From Chrysoporthe austroafricana (taxonomy: Eukaryota; Ascomycota; Sordariomycetes; Diaporthales; Cryphonectriaceae), in assembly GCA_001051155.2 (NCBI GenBank), contig JYIP02000002.1, positions 4,755,315 through 4,819,314 on the forward strand: a DNA stretch of 64,000 nt, read 5' to 3'. A program made the translations under genes and the position numbers. The notes beneath the pieces were generated by a model. The model searched no databases. It was not told where the DNA came from and saw only the letters and a list, made by a program, of their open reading frames with translations. Positions 1 through 11,450 of this stretch are shown piece after piece. The first letter of the stretch is position 1, and each line of letters starts with the position of its first letter.

Positions 1-918
1 TCTAGTCCCAGGCAACCGCAATGCCGACAACGTCGACGAGGTCATGGAGAAATTCGACTACATCGTTTACCCAAGCCGCAGTATTCAGACCGATGGCATC
101 AAGGCCTTCTCTGTTACCTCTTTTGGATTCGGCCAGAAGGGTGCTCAGGCCATCGGTGTCCACCCTAAGTACCTGTTTGCGACTCTCGATGAGGCCACTT
201 ACAGGTCTTACTGCGCCAGGCTTGCTGCCAGACAAAAGAAGGCCTACCGCTTTTTCCACAATGGGATGATCAACAACACCCTCTTCGTTGCCAAGACTCA
301 TGCTCCTTACACGGACGAGCAGCTCAGCTCGGTCTTGCTCAATCCTGATGCTCGTGTCACCGAGAACAAGAAGTCGGCTGAGCTTACCTTCCCCTCTAAC
401 TTCATGGCGCTGTCTAAGAAGACCGTCGATACGGAGAAGGAAAGGACTACGTATGAGACTGTCCAACAGCTTGCCGCGCAACTGCAGACTAAGAACTCCA
501 ACGTCGGTGTCGATGTTGAGGATATTCCCAGCTTTAACATTGAGAATGACACCTTTATTGAGCGAAATTTCACGGCGAAGGAGATTGCTTATTGCAAGCA
601 GAGTGCATCGCCAAGGAGTTCGTTTGCCGGCAGATGGAGCGCGAAGGAGGCTATCTTCAAGAGTTTGAATGTGCCCAGCAGGGGTGGTGGTGCTCCCTTG
701 ATTGACATTGAGGTGCTGAACAATGAGAATGGTGCTCCTGTCGTCCATGTAAGTTCAACCTAGCCAACTGATCTTCTGACACAACTCGCTGACTGGAGTG
801 GTAGCTTCATGGTCGTGCTGCCGAGGTGGCCAAGAAGGCTGGCGTGGCGGACATCAGTGTCTCTATCTCCCACGCGGAGAGACAAAGTTTCGCCATCGCT
901 CTGGCTAAGCTCGAGTAA
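1..918 (+). CDS. FAS2: Fatty acid synthase subunit alpha, C-terminal part (5' end outside window)
   Basis: This is the last 286 residues of the cytosolic type I fungal fatty acid synthase alpha chain, which carries ACP, ketoreductase, ketosynthase and phosphopantetheinyl transferase activities in the alpha6-beta6 barrel. The frame is open from base 2 to 748. A 56-bp intron (749-804, GTAAGT donor, GTAG acceptor, phase 0) follows, and the last exon is 805-918 ending in TAA. The first part is the end of the ketosynthase domain, including [20 protein letters not shown]. The end is a holo-ACP-synthase-type domain: GVDVEDI carries the Mg-binding acidic residues, and the [10 protein letters not shown] block carries the Glu/Lys of the family signature. 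This domain loads phosphopantetheine onto the ACP of the same chain. Identification is firm; only the start is missing. Confidence 0.96.
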
Positions 919-3435
919 ATCGCTGATGATACAAGACGTATAATGAGAGCGAGTGTACTACGTGGTGGCGGACATGGGTGGCCATTTTTCTATTGCACTT
1001 CTGAGGCGTTTTGAAGACTCATTTGTTCCGTGGGCTGCCTGAATTATTTATAAAATACTACATGACATACATGAGAGGGGCAGAGATCACTACACGGCGG
1101 TCAGCTGAGGCTCAAGTATAGAGAGATGGAATTGAACGCAATCACGAGCCAGTGCAAGAGGCTCGAGAGTCCATAGGAGCAATTAAATAACAGATCATTA
1201 TTACATCAATCACACATCGCTGATCACGGCTTCTGGGTTACGGCCAACTGTAGACGACATACTACTACTGCTACCAGTTTGGCACCGCCAACAGGCATGC
1301 AGAGCTTTTCGGTCTAAAGAACGCAGCGGCCCTCCTTATACATTTCAGTCGCTAACGTCTCCCAAGGCGTGGCGGTGCCAAGTCACGTTGGAATGGATAG
1401 CAACAAGCTGCTTCGCAGCCATCCTGAAACCACACAACCGATGCAGTATCGGTTCGTCGAATACAGCTGAGCCTCTCACGCACGGGTCGACCTGCATTGG
1501 GTTCCTATGTACGTTGATGTGCAACACTACCTGGTACCCATCACGACTAAGCAGCTAGAGCATTTTTCCTGAGGAATCAGGAAATGTTGTTTTGAGAGAT
1601 AATATGGCAGAAGATTCATGTGATTGGGTCTTAACGCTTCGATAAGGTCGCGTCAAACACGATTTAATTAGTATTAAAGCCATCCCTTAGCTAACTGAAC
1701 CGCGGCTGCAGGTGTCAACCAATGACGACGCTCGCCCACTGCATTCATCCGCGTTAGGCAGCTTACAGCCTTACTAACTCGACCTTACCACCACCCAAGC
1801 TAGCCATAGCCAAGTACTAGGCTTTATTCAACGTAGAGCATATCGAAGGGCATATATTTTCCGAATGGTATTGTTCTCATGTACGAAACCCATCATCCGC
1901 TATGAGAAGTATTGACAGCAGGATCGATCATGTAGGCATCTTTCCAAGCCAATCAATGTTCAATCACTTTACGCGCGAGCATTCTGTCAATTAGAATATG
2001 TCGGTGGGACAGGCTACCAATCACTTCCTTCGTTCATTATTTCACAGACGAATACTGGTTCTAAGGTAAAAGAGCCCATACTTGCGCTTGCGACCGAGCT
2101 TTGAGATGATTATTAAGAAACGTAGTTTCCATCGGTGCAAGAGCCTCAGAAACAACACGGCTCGAGTGCTTGAACATCTTGCTTCCTCCTTAAAGTTTGA
2201 CCGCAAGAACATATACTCATCCACTTACTGTGGTCTCCTCGACTTCCTCCTTCTATATTTAGTGTGGTCACTTGAGTGCATTGCCATACTTGACTTCACA
2301 ATTGACCAAAGGTGTGAGGCGGAATCGTCAAGGTAGCCCATCAAATATATATCACCTTCTGCCTTCGAGTAACGTCAGCGACGAGATCGTATGTGGCTAT
2401 GATGACCGCACAGAGACACAAACAAAAATTGTTGCTCTCATAAATGTGGACAGCTTAGGTTCGTCAGCAGTCAGGTATCATCCATCAACAACGCTATGGG
2501 TCGAAAAGCCCTTATCACCATGATAGCTCTGCTGGGGAGACGCTGAAGAGGTTCAGACCATCCATGGACTCGATAATAAGTCCACGACACTTCACTGAGC
2601 CAAGGCATGGTTGCACCAAATAAATATATACTGAAGAATTTAACACATTGAAACTAGTCTCATCGACTGCACAGCGCCTTCTCTCCATCAGAATCTAAGC
2701 TACATAGGACATCAGCTCAAGAATACCAGTTTGGAATCCTTTCAATACTTAAGGCGGCCACATGTGCATTGCTCCTCATACTACCTACCTCATTCAAGTA
2801 ATCAATTTTCCCACGTGCGGGTCCGGCTCAACTCTAGCAGGCCGTCTTGGGCCTTTTTCCCAGTGATAATACAGTCCAAAGTGGATCGGTTTTGATTGAC
2901 TAGACCCGGCTGACCCGTGTCCTTTGCTTCGCTAAACGCCCATACATGGGTAATTTCTTAACTTCGAACATGTCGCTATCTGCATGCGGACAGGAATGTA
3001 AAGAAAGGAACAATCCGGACTGGGTCTCAATTCGGATGCGCTGGTACAAGATACAGAATCCGTATGTCTATAGTATGTGCATTTCTAAGCTCAGGACATC
3101 TCGGGTGCTTACGGAGCAGACGGTGAGCGGGATGACCCGACTCACAAGACTAGGTTCCGGGTCGATCACTCCACTTTGGACGACCCAGAATCTTGATGTT
3201 GTGTAACATTCTCCTCACCACCACGTAGAATCCAGGATACCTCTGCCGTGGGGTACGCGCCAAGTATTGGTAAGCGTGGAAGAGGGGGTCACGATTTGTC
3301 CGAGGCTTATTATGTTGAAGCATCATTTCGGCAATTTTGTATGCCGACGGGAGCATTGGGATTCTAGGAATATAATTGCTCTGAGAAACCCACGCATTCA
3401 AGTGAATACATCCACTCGGAGCAACACTGTTTACA
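919..3435. other. Intergenic region between FAS2 and the lactonase-like gene
   Basis: There is no supported gene in 2.5 kb; open frames are all under 90 codons and resemble nothing I know. The first ~150 bp should hold the FAS2 3' UTR, with an AT-rich ATTATTTATAAAATA stretch near 1042. A MITE-like inverted repeat lies at 2874-3181 and is listed separately. The last few hundred bases should contain the promoter of the gene at 3436. Confidence 0.6.
2874..3181. repeat. Possible MITE-like remnant with 12-bp terminal inverted repeats
   Basis: GTCCAAAGTGGA at 2874-2885 is matched exactly by its reverse complement TCCACTTTGGAC at 3170-3181, about 308 bp apart. Just inside both ends are GACCCGG-type blocks (near 2903 and 3155), so similarity extends loosely inward. 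The left end is preceded by TA then CA, as in Tc1/mariner/pogo-type insertions. The right flank has no clear TA, so no clean target duplication is visible. The interior has no coding capacity. Confidence 0.35.
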
Positions 3436-4610
3436 ATGGCTCAGCCAGCACCAAAGTTCGAGATTGAGCCCTCCACGGCCACAGTTGACGTTCGAAGTAA
3501 GGAAAACCGATCCCCTCTCCCCCTCTCCCCCTCTCCCAATACTAGTTTTCTACATGCCTCACGCAGTGCTTTCGAAGTCATCGCATCAGTTAACCAGAGA
3601 CCTCAGTCATTGATACAACGTCATGGATCGGGAATATTCCGTCAAAGTTCTTCTTCGCCAGCGTCACAAAGGGGTATGAAACGCTTGAGGCGCCAGCGTA
3701 TTCCTTCTTGGTCGAGCATCCATCTGGGCGCAAACTCCTGTACGACCTCGGCGTCCGCAAGGATTGGGAGAATCTATCTCCGGTGACAGTGAACATGATC
3801 AAGAGTCTCGATACCAAGCTCAGCGCCGAGAAGGGTGTGCGTGAGATACTAGAGAGCAACGGCATCCCCGCCTCAAGCATCGAGGGCATCATCTGGTCTC
3901 ACTGGCACTTCGACCACACGGGCGACCCATCCACCTTCGGTCCGTCAACTGCACTCATCGTTGGGCCCGGTTTCAAGGACGCCTTTATCCCCGGCTACCC
4001 TGCGAATGCGGAATCCGTGATTCTCGAGTCCGACTATGCTGGACGAGAGCTAAGGGAAATTTCGTTCAGCCCGGAGAAGAAGGTCGGCCGCTTCGAGGCG
4101 TTTGACTACTTCGGCGACGGCTCGTTCTACATTCTGAACAGCCCCGGCCACGCTGTCGGACATTTGAGTGCTCTAGCCAGGGTAACCAGTGCGCCCGACT
4201 CGTACATATTCATGGGCGGTGATGCGAGCCACCAGGCGGGCGAGTTCCGCCCGTCTGCCTATCTGCCCCTTCCAGAGTCCATCTCGCCGCATCCACTGGA
4301 TGCCCATGCGACGATACCCTGTCCGGGCTCCCTTTTCGAACACCTCCTCCAGAAAGGCGACAAGACGAAGCCGTTCTTCAGGGTCGCGAAGGAAGGCGTC
4401 TCCCTGAATTGGGAAGAGGCCGAAAGGACGATCGCGAAGATGCAGGAGGCGGATGCACAGGAGAAGGTGTTGGTTGTCATCGCGCATGATGCCCATCTAC
4501 TCAATGTTCTCGACTTCTTCCCTAAGTACGCGAATGATTTTGCCTCGAAGGATTGGGTGGACAAGGGGCGCTGGGCGTTTCTGAAGGACTTCAAGGAGGC
4601 TTTGCTGTAG
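3436..4610 (+). CDS. Metallo-beta-lactamase-fold hydrolase, AHL-lactonase-like
   Basis: The predicted protein has 357 residues in two exons, 3436-3496 and 3598-4610. The 101-bp intron starts GTAAGG and ends CAG (phase 1), and joining restores a continuous frame through GNIPSKFFF and YSFLVEHPSG. The fold signature is complete: H122-W-H124-F-D126-H127, then H205 in a GHAVGH context, D229 in FMGGDASH, and H317 in IAHDAH. These are the expected ligands of a two-metal centre. The order and the late AHDAH histidine resemble the N-acyl homoserine lactonase branch (AiiA/AttM type) more than glyoxalase II or true beta-lactamases. The likely reaction is lactone or ester hydrolysis; the substrate is unknown. 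No signal peptide is visible, so it is probably cytosolic. The start ATG opens directly into a short leader before the intron. Confidence 0.88.
3511..3538. repeat. CT-rich microsatellite inside an intron
   Basis: A run of TCCCC/TCTCCCCC units forms a pyrimidine tract inside the intron of the lactonase-like gene, between its donor (3497) and acceptor (3597). Confidence 0.8.
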
Positions 4611-6183
4611 CGAAACTTGGACATCTGTTGTATTATCTCTTCTCAGTCACCTCTCATACCTGTAACATTTTGCGAAATTGGTTAGCATACTATGATGAAT
4701 TTGGGAATGTATTATTCTATAATGTCATATGGCGCGGCTTTTGCTGCCTTTAAGAAGTCACAATCGTCGTTCTGAGTATTGGGAAAAGTGGGCCTTGCGC
4801 CGACCTCGCCTCGGGTCATACCTTCTCATAGATGAGGCTGGAGAAGATTTTTGTGGTGGTGGGTAGGGCTGAGACTATTCGAAGCTGCAGGTGGCTTCGA
4901 GACACGGAAGACTTTCTTCACCGCCGGAGTACCGACCTAAATCCGCTGTCTAGTAGATTTTGGGGGCGATTCTGGCGGCGCGAGCCCGACCGTGTTGGGT
5001 CGCACCAGACAGATATAAGCTGAGATCTACAGCCCGTCCTTAGTAATAGTAGGTACATCTCCAGAACGAAATGTCGAGACACCTGAGCTATGTCAGCCCC
5101 CGAGGTCTCTGTCCACCAACGGGACAGACATAGCACGCCTCAGCCGGACTGGCCGTGATGCTGCGAAACTACCGTGCTGTAGCTAGAGGATTTTCCCAGG
5201 CGAGCGTCCGTCAAACACGAAACGCTGCCCAAGTCCGGGCACTAGTAGAGTCGTTCAGTCGATGCGGTGTTGCCAGCGACATCGCACGACCGATCACGAG
5301 GCTACTTCCTACATCCGCCTAATGCACAGCCTGTTACAGGATCCGGGAGGAAGATAGGATCGCGAGTCGTGAAGGGAAGACCCCGGCTTCTTTTGCTCCT
5401 GAGTATCTAGATCCATCGGAAGAGGTAGTGTGAAGACTTCCAGGAAGGGGGGTTAAACTTCCATTTACTTACGGGGCTCGGAGGGCGCGGATGTTGCGTA
5501 ACACAAGTTTATTCGAAGCAGGGCTGAAGTGCACGCCGAGTTTGTTTCACGGTCAAGAGTTCCAAGACGCTGCGACTCAGATGAAAATTGTGTCTGTGTT
5601 ACCTGAAGGTTGACGTTACGGTCAAATGTACTTGGATTTGATGAATTCACCGGCTGGTGATTTACTTTGCGCCCAGACTGCTTGGAGAAGAAAGAAAAAG
5701 AAAAAAGAGGAAAAGAAAGGTAAAGGGGGTGGCAAGCTTCATAACGTAAGCGCGTGTGAATGACGCACCATACTATCCATGAGTCTTACAATTTGTCTCA
5801 ATAATATCAAGTGATATTGAGTCTAGCAAGCGATCCTTCGTAGACATGACGCATAATTCGTGCCTGTACGATGATGAAAAGCTAATATGACCACCTTTCC
5901 GCAAAATGCTGTCATTTGCATGCTTCGTTGTACACCACCCTGCGAGTAATTGCAAACCCCACAATAGAACGCCAAAGAAAATGCTCACGGCACTGTGGAG
6001 CCGAACGATGATGAAGGTGTCTGTTTCTTCGTGAAGGCACGTCCCGTTGCGCCATGCCTGAGCCGTACAGCGCTGGCGCGATATAATGTATAGCCAAGGA
6101 AACTGCAAATGAAATACCAAGGAGCCAAGAAACCGGTCATTAGTCGAATCGTAACAAGAAGAGTCTTAATGGCGTGGTGTCGT
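4611..6183. other. Convergent intergenic region, no gene seen
   Basis: This 1.6 kb lies between the 3' ends of the (+) hydrolase and the (-) conserved protein. Open frames are short and unrelated to known families. A purine-rich stretch of mostly A with G, roughly 45 bp, lies at 5684-5729. I see no transposon ends or RNA gene. Confidence 0.55.
5684..5729. repeat. Purine-rich low-complexity tract
   Basis: About 46 bases are almost only A and G (GAAGAAAGAAAAAGAAAA-type), followed by GGTAAAGGGGG. It lies downstream of both flanking convergent genes. Confidence 0.75.
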
Positions 6184-7569
6184 CTAAAAAGCCGGAATGG
6201 GGTCCGCGTAACGGAGTGGACTATGGTGACGGTGGTCCGACGAGGTCCTGCGTTGAGTGAAGACGCGATGCATGAACGCGCGGGGCCCGACAGACTCGAC
6301 GTCACCCAGAACGGGCATGCGGGTCACTTTTGTCTGCCAGCGGTCCCTTATGCAGTCGTCGACGAGGGCTATGAGACCACTTGCCATGATGACACTTAAG
6401 GAGTGATATTAGTAATTGCGACCCGTAACGAGGTTGTGGTAATATCTTTTGAGATAGACTTACTCGGCAACGTCAGTGGTAGCATCGATGATGGCGCTGT
6501 CGTTAATCCACATGAAGCACGGCGGGACCCAGCCTCCGGCCCTCTCGTCGGCTTCCACCTGGGTTGGCGATCGTGTCTCAGGCACGATGTGTGCCACAGG
6601 GTTCGGCTGACCGTCACGGATGAGGTGGAAAGACACCACGCCCTCGAGGTGCTTCTCGACCACACGCTTCCAAGCGTACCGATGGCCCCACCAGTCGAAC
6701 TCGTACCGCGTGTTCTTCTTTGACCCCTTCCTCTCCACGTCCACGCGCGCATAGTTGCTGAACTCCAGCTTGATAGAGTTGGTGGGGCGAGGCAGGTTCT
6801 GCTTGTGGTCGCCGCCGGACGACCGGGAGGACACGCTGCCGACGTCCACGCTGGTCTCGGAGTGCGAGGTGACCGGGCGCTTGTACCTACCGGAGGCAGT
6901 CGAGCCGCCGGAGTTGTGGCGCCGGATGTGCGGCCGCGCCAGGTTCTTCATGGCGGTGGACATGGAGCGCTGGAGCGCCGGCCGGCTGAGGGGCGCCTCC
7001 TGGACGTATGCGCGCTTGGAGTTGCAGACCTCGCGGCCCGAGTCGCGGCAGTACCGCCGGAGCGAGAACTCGCGCCTTGCCAGGTCGTACATGCGCAGGT
7101 GGAAGAGCTGGACGGCCACCCTCCTCCTGCTGGGGACGATCGTGTCCACCCGCAGGTTCATGTTGCCGTCTGTTGTGAAGTCGTCATGGCGTATCGACAG
7201 GCGGTTCATGCTGGGATAGAGCTGGGCGAAATCCTTGGGGGTTGAGGCGCGCACATTGGGCTCGGCTATCTCATGGTAATATGAAGGTAATGGCGGGATG
7301 TAGTCGTCCTCGGGATCTCTAGCAAGTTGCTCCTCTCGCTCTAGGGCAACCTCTTCATCCTCTGAATCGTCGGTGGAGGCGTAGGTATCCACCGAAGACC
7401 GCGGTATTGTCGCGGTGCTCGGCGACAGGTCTTCATCGTACTCGACGTAGTGCACGTAGGGTTTCCTGTCCCCGTGCGAAGACCTTGACGGCGCCCGAAT
7501 CGACTCGTTTTCTTGGCTGTAGGCGTCATAGTCATCACGCCGACTGTGATGACCCGGTAGGGGAGGCAT
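6184..7569 (-). CDS. Conserved fungal protein of unknown function
   Basis: The protein has 438 residues in two exons (7569-6464 and 6394-6184) separated by a 69-bp intron with a GTAAGT donor and a TTAAG acceptor. The junction turns ...TTDVA into ADVIMASGLIALVDDCI in frame. The first ~110 residues are charged and probably disordered, with an acidic DDSEDEEVALEREEQ run. Residues ~115-210 form a conserved-looking segment with LRVDTIVPSRRRVAVQLFH. A Ser-rich linker follows at ~215-265. The C-terminal domain contains FDWWGHRYAWKR and FHLIRDG, ending with CFMWINDSAI and the spliced helix. This layout matches a family I recognise as widespread in filamentous ascomycetes but without an assigned function. 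I see no catalytic motif, signal peptide or membrane segment. Confidence 0.8.
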
Positions 7570-10500
7570 GTCGAAATTCCGGCACAGATAGGGGACGTGG
7601 CTTGGACTTTTCGATGGTGATTGTGAAAGTCCCGTTTTCAGGCCCTGAGGCGCGGCAGGGGGGATATAAAGTGTGGAATAAGCGGGTTCGGGGCCCTGTG
7701 TGAGACCCGGTGCCTTACAGTGCTCTCGGGCGGCCGCAGGCAGACTCGAGGGTGATCAACTACCCGTCTCGTAGGGAAGGCTGCAGAATGGGGCTGTAAC
7801 AGCGCTTGGGATGCCGGGAGCTGAGGTGGATCCAGGCTCGGGCGAGGCAGACGTGTAAGTCCTTGGGCGACTGAGACTGAGTTGTCAGGGGCTTGATTGA
7901 GGCTTGGTGGAGCCTGTGTCACGGGCAGGCTATATTCAGTGGGCGTTGTGAAGTCTTGTCAGGATGTATGTCTCGTGCATTTGTTGTCAGGAACCGTGGG
8001 CATCGCATCGGGTCAGGATGTGTGGGACTGATATACTATGTACGGAGCAGCCCTGCTGCACCAGCAGCTCAGCCCTGGTCAATAGCAGCCGGTGTGGGAG
8101 AGCGCCATTGTCCGGACACCTCGTACACTTGTTCGCATAGCGGGGAGCCGAGCTGGGGCACAGAGCCGAGACCGAGGAAGCATGGCTGCTCTAGCGCCGA
8201 TGACAGGCTCGCGCAAGCTCAGAGCGACCTGCAAGGTGACGGGGATACGGGCTTCCGGTGTGGCAGCGAGCAGACGAGCCCTTGCAAGGGCCTCGCGTGA
8301 GTCGGGCGCCTACGGAATCGCTGGCGGCCGTCGCGAAGAAACCATACACCACGCCCCCCCCCTGGGTACAAAGAGCACTTTGTGCGCACCACGTGCGGTT
8401 GTCACTCGAGAGTGAACACGGGCCAATGCGCAGTGCAACAACGTGGCCGCCGGTCGACGTCCCCCCGCTAGACGTCTCGCGAAGCGAGTCTGCCTCTCTC
8501 GACGGCACGTCGTCCCGCACAGGGCTCGCGAGGGCCACCGATGAGCGATGAGTGATGAGTGATGAGTGAGCGCCGTACCTCTCAGAGCTGTCGCAGCACA
8601 CCCACGGATGCAACCCTGCCCCGTTCCCAGCGACTGGGGTCAGAGGATGGCCACACCGAGAGCGAGAGCCTCGCGCGCGCGGCCTGGAAGGCTGGCGGAG
8701 CCTGAGCTCTGGAGCAACCACCGCGCCCGCGCGCAGGCAGGCCCGCCTCCATTTCCCCGGGCAGGGGAGGCAGCAGCAGTTCCAGCCAAGAGCGCCGCAC
8801 TGCTTGTCTTGAGTGGCTGAGGGCTGTCCGCGGGTGGCCGGCGGCATCCGGGAAGGGAGAGGCCCAGGCGAGGTCCAAGCTGACCCCGGGTGGACCGAAA
8901 AAGACGCCGTAGTGCACGGAGTATTATTATTATCCCATCCCCGTCCCTGGTCAGGCTCAGACTTTTCCCATGCGGCGGACGGGAATGGCCAAGATAATCA
9001 GCAGTGGAGGGTCGCGATCAGCTAATATCCCACGGCGCGACGAGGGGAGGGTGGGATGGCACAGCCTATAGCGCGGGATGGTGGGCGAGTCAGGAGAAGC
9101 CTGGAAGAAGAAAAGAATGCGGGATCAAGATCAGTTGACAAGCAGCGCGTCCGTCCTAGCAGCAGCACCGACGGTTTGGCGGGGATGCAGCGCAGGATGC
9201 AGGAAGACGTGTTACTGACATGCTGACAGGCCACTCTGATTTCAGCACATCCAGGCGGTCGTGCTCCCATCACTCCACCACGGACCAGTGGTGGTGTGAT
9301 TAGCTTTCTTAGCAGCTTCCTCTTTTCTGTCTCCCCTCTGGCCCCCTCGAGCATAGGCTCTGCTCCCGCCCAATGAGGCCGGAATACTACCCCTCCAGGC
9401 TCCCGGAAGGCTCCGCGTAGGGACTGTTCCCAGCAGCCATCAGCCCGAAATCTGGTACGCAAGCGCCATCTTGGGATTCGTACAGCCACTCCATCTGTCC
9501 GCAGACGACCGCCAGGAACGTGACCAGGAGCACCGCGATCGTAGATCACGGGCTGGGGAGGCAGGGGAAACCCGACGACCTCTATGTTCACCCACCACCT
9601 TTATATCACCACTTCCCACATCGGACGGCGCCGTGCCTACCGCACATGATCCCTATCGAGATGCACTGGAAAACCCTTGTCGTCTGTTGCTTTTTTTCTA
9701 TACTACTTAATATGTATGCAACGTTTGCACGCGCCCAGACCCTCGACGGGCTGATCTTGGTAATGGAGGGAGTCTCCTGAGCTGTACACATCGAGATGCG
9801 ACGCTGAGGACGACACGCCGCGCGGCATCGTTTCTCCCAGCACTACCCGAAAGCACTGCCGTCTCATTCCATGTTTGACATACTCAGGGTCAGGGCGCGG
9901 CGGACAAGCCTCGGGAACTACTCTCGACAATAGCGCACAGCACTGTTGGCCCTCGTGCGCGCGGCCTCTGACGGCGAGGTCGTGCTCCGGGCCGCAGTCA
10001 TGCAGCAGCACCTTGGCAGACGATGGCCGTACGATGCCCCCGCAACCACGCCCTATCTTAGGCAGGCCACTGCAATATCCGCGGCGCTCCGTGTAGAGTA
10101 CGATGACGTCTTTTTCAACCCCATTCTCCTTGTGGCAGCTCCCTCGCGGGTGGTGTCGAGGGACGTCTTTCAGATCGGGACGTCTCGTAAGATCTGTTGG
10201 ACGCACCGCCGGCGGAGGTCCTATAACTGCTTTTCCTTTCTGCTTGTGGTCATTATCTCGTCACTAACGACCTCGGGTACACAATGGTCGTGTGTGCGGT
10301 TGTCGGTGCCCAATGTCTCCATCTTGTCCTCTAGTCTGGCCAATCGTTTCGAGGCGCAACAGCTATCCGCCGACCCCATTGGTCTCCCATAGTTATCAGA
10401 AAGTGTGTTTCGAGGCATCCTTCGTCGCCTCGTATCAAAGTGTAGCGCACCACTGGCTGGAGGAGGGACGTTCTGGGCGCATGCCATCAGGCAGTTGTCA

Positions 10501-11450
10501 GCAGCGCGGCTCGTGAGAGGCCCAGTGGCCCATTTACAACACCCACTAGAGCCCAGTCGAGCCCGGCAGGCGCTTCGGGTCTTGCTGAGTGGCCCAGAGT
10601 GTTCTCGAGAGGGAGACGTCGGCTTGGTCCTCACATCTCATCACGCGGAAAACCGGCGCCCAGCGCCCATCGCCCATTGGGGATCTGCCTGGAGGAGGCC
10701 AGTGGCCCGCGATTCGTTGACGATCCTCCATACAACTGGCATCACTTGTCCTTTCGCGCAGCTCGGCTTGCTGCTTTGGGAACGTTCATGCTGTGCTGTC
10801 CTGCAGGCTCCCAACGTGCCGGGAGGGGCGGCTCCCCAGCTCGCAGCAGCGTGGGCGCCGGGGCTCCTCCCCATCCCACATGCACGTTGCAGCCTGCGGC
10901 AGGCTGCCGCCGCATCTCGCTGCGGCATGTCGGCGTTGTGGCAAGGCCTCATAGGTGGCCGCCCCGCGGCTAAGATGCCGTCAAGAAACGCGACGCCCAT
11001 GCAGTGCGGCGGAGCAGCATCCTGCTCGTCTGGGGTTGCCGAGGGCAGACTCCTATTCACTAGTCCCCACGCCATCGCGCGATCTGCGCTTCGTCCACCA
11101 GCCTATGAAGGATCTGGAGATCTGGTCTCTTGCGCCTGTCGATGTGGAGTATGCGCACGCATCGATCCCGCTTGCCACGGTTCCAAAACAGTGAGGTACT
11201 GTTACGAATTAGCACAGGACCACGCCATTCGTGCCTTTTTACCGTCCGCGCACGAATGGCAGACGAGGTACGGCGGGGTTCTGTTTCGTCCTTTTATTTT
11301 GGCCATCCTTTTCTCCCAATTGAAAAGTCATTGGGCATTCCCCTCGCCGTGGTGGTCGCGTATCAGTGTAGGCAAATTTGCAGTTTTGGGCATCCCGAGC
11401 TTTGGGCGATGCGTCGATCATACCCATGGGCTAGGTTTCCGTTAACGATG
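7570..11450. other. GC-rich gene-poor stretch, first part of a 6.8-kb gap
   Basis: This stretch should contain the promoter of the (-) gene starting at 7569. Despite fairly high GC it holds no frame I can assign to a family. The long open frames at 8191-8847 (-) and 10405-11445 (+) are Arg/Ala/Pro-rich and look like GC-driven chance frames. A 7-bp tandem repeat lies at 8540-8570. It may contain an unannotated non-coding RNA or a decayed gene, but nothing in the sequence proves this. Confidence 0.5.
8540..8570. repeat. Tandem 7-bp repeat (GATGAGT-type), about four copies
   Basis: Consecutive units ATGAGCG, ATGAGTG, ATGAGTG, ATGAGTG are followed by AGCG. This is a short perfect-to-near-perfect minisatellite in non-coding sequence. 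Confidence 0.85.

Noticed and set aside
8191..8847. 218-codon minus-strand frame with ATG
   Set aside because: Composition is Arg/Ser/Gly/Cys-rich noise, overlapped by open frames on the other strand, with no signature.
10405..11445. 346-codon plus-strand open frame in the gene-poor gap
   Set aside because: It begins with GTG and has no ATG until about 10927. The translation is Arg/Ala/Cys-rich with no family motif. It looks like a chance frame in GC-rich DNA.
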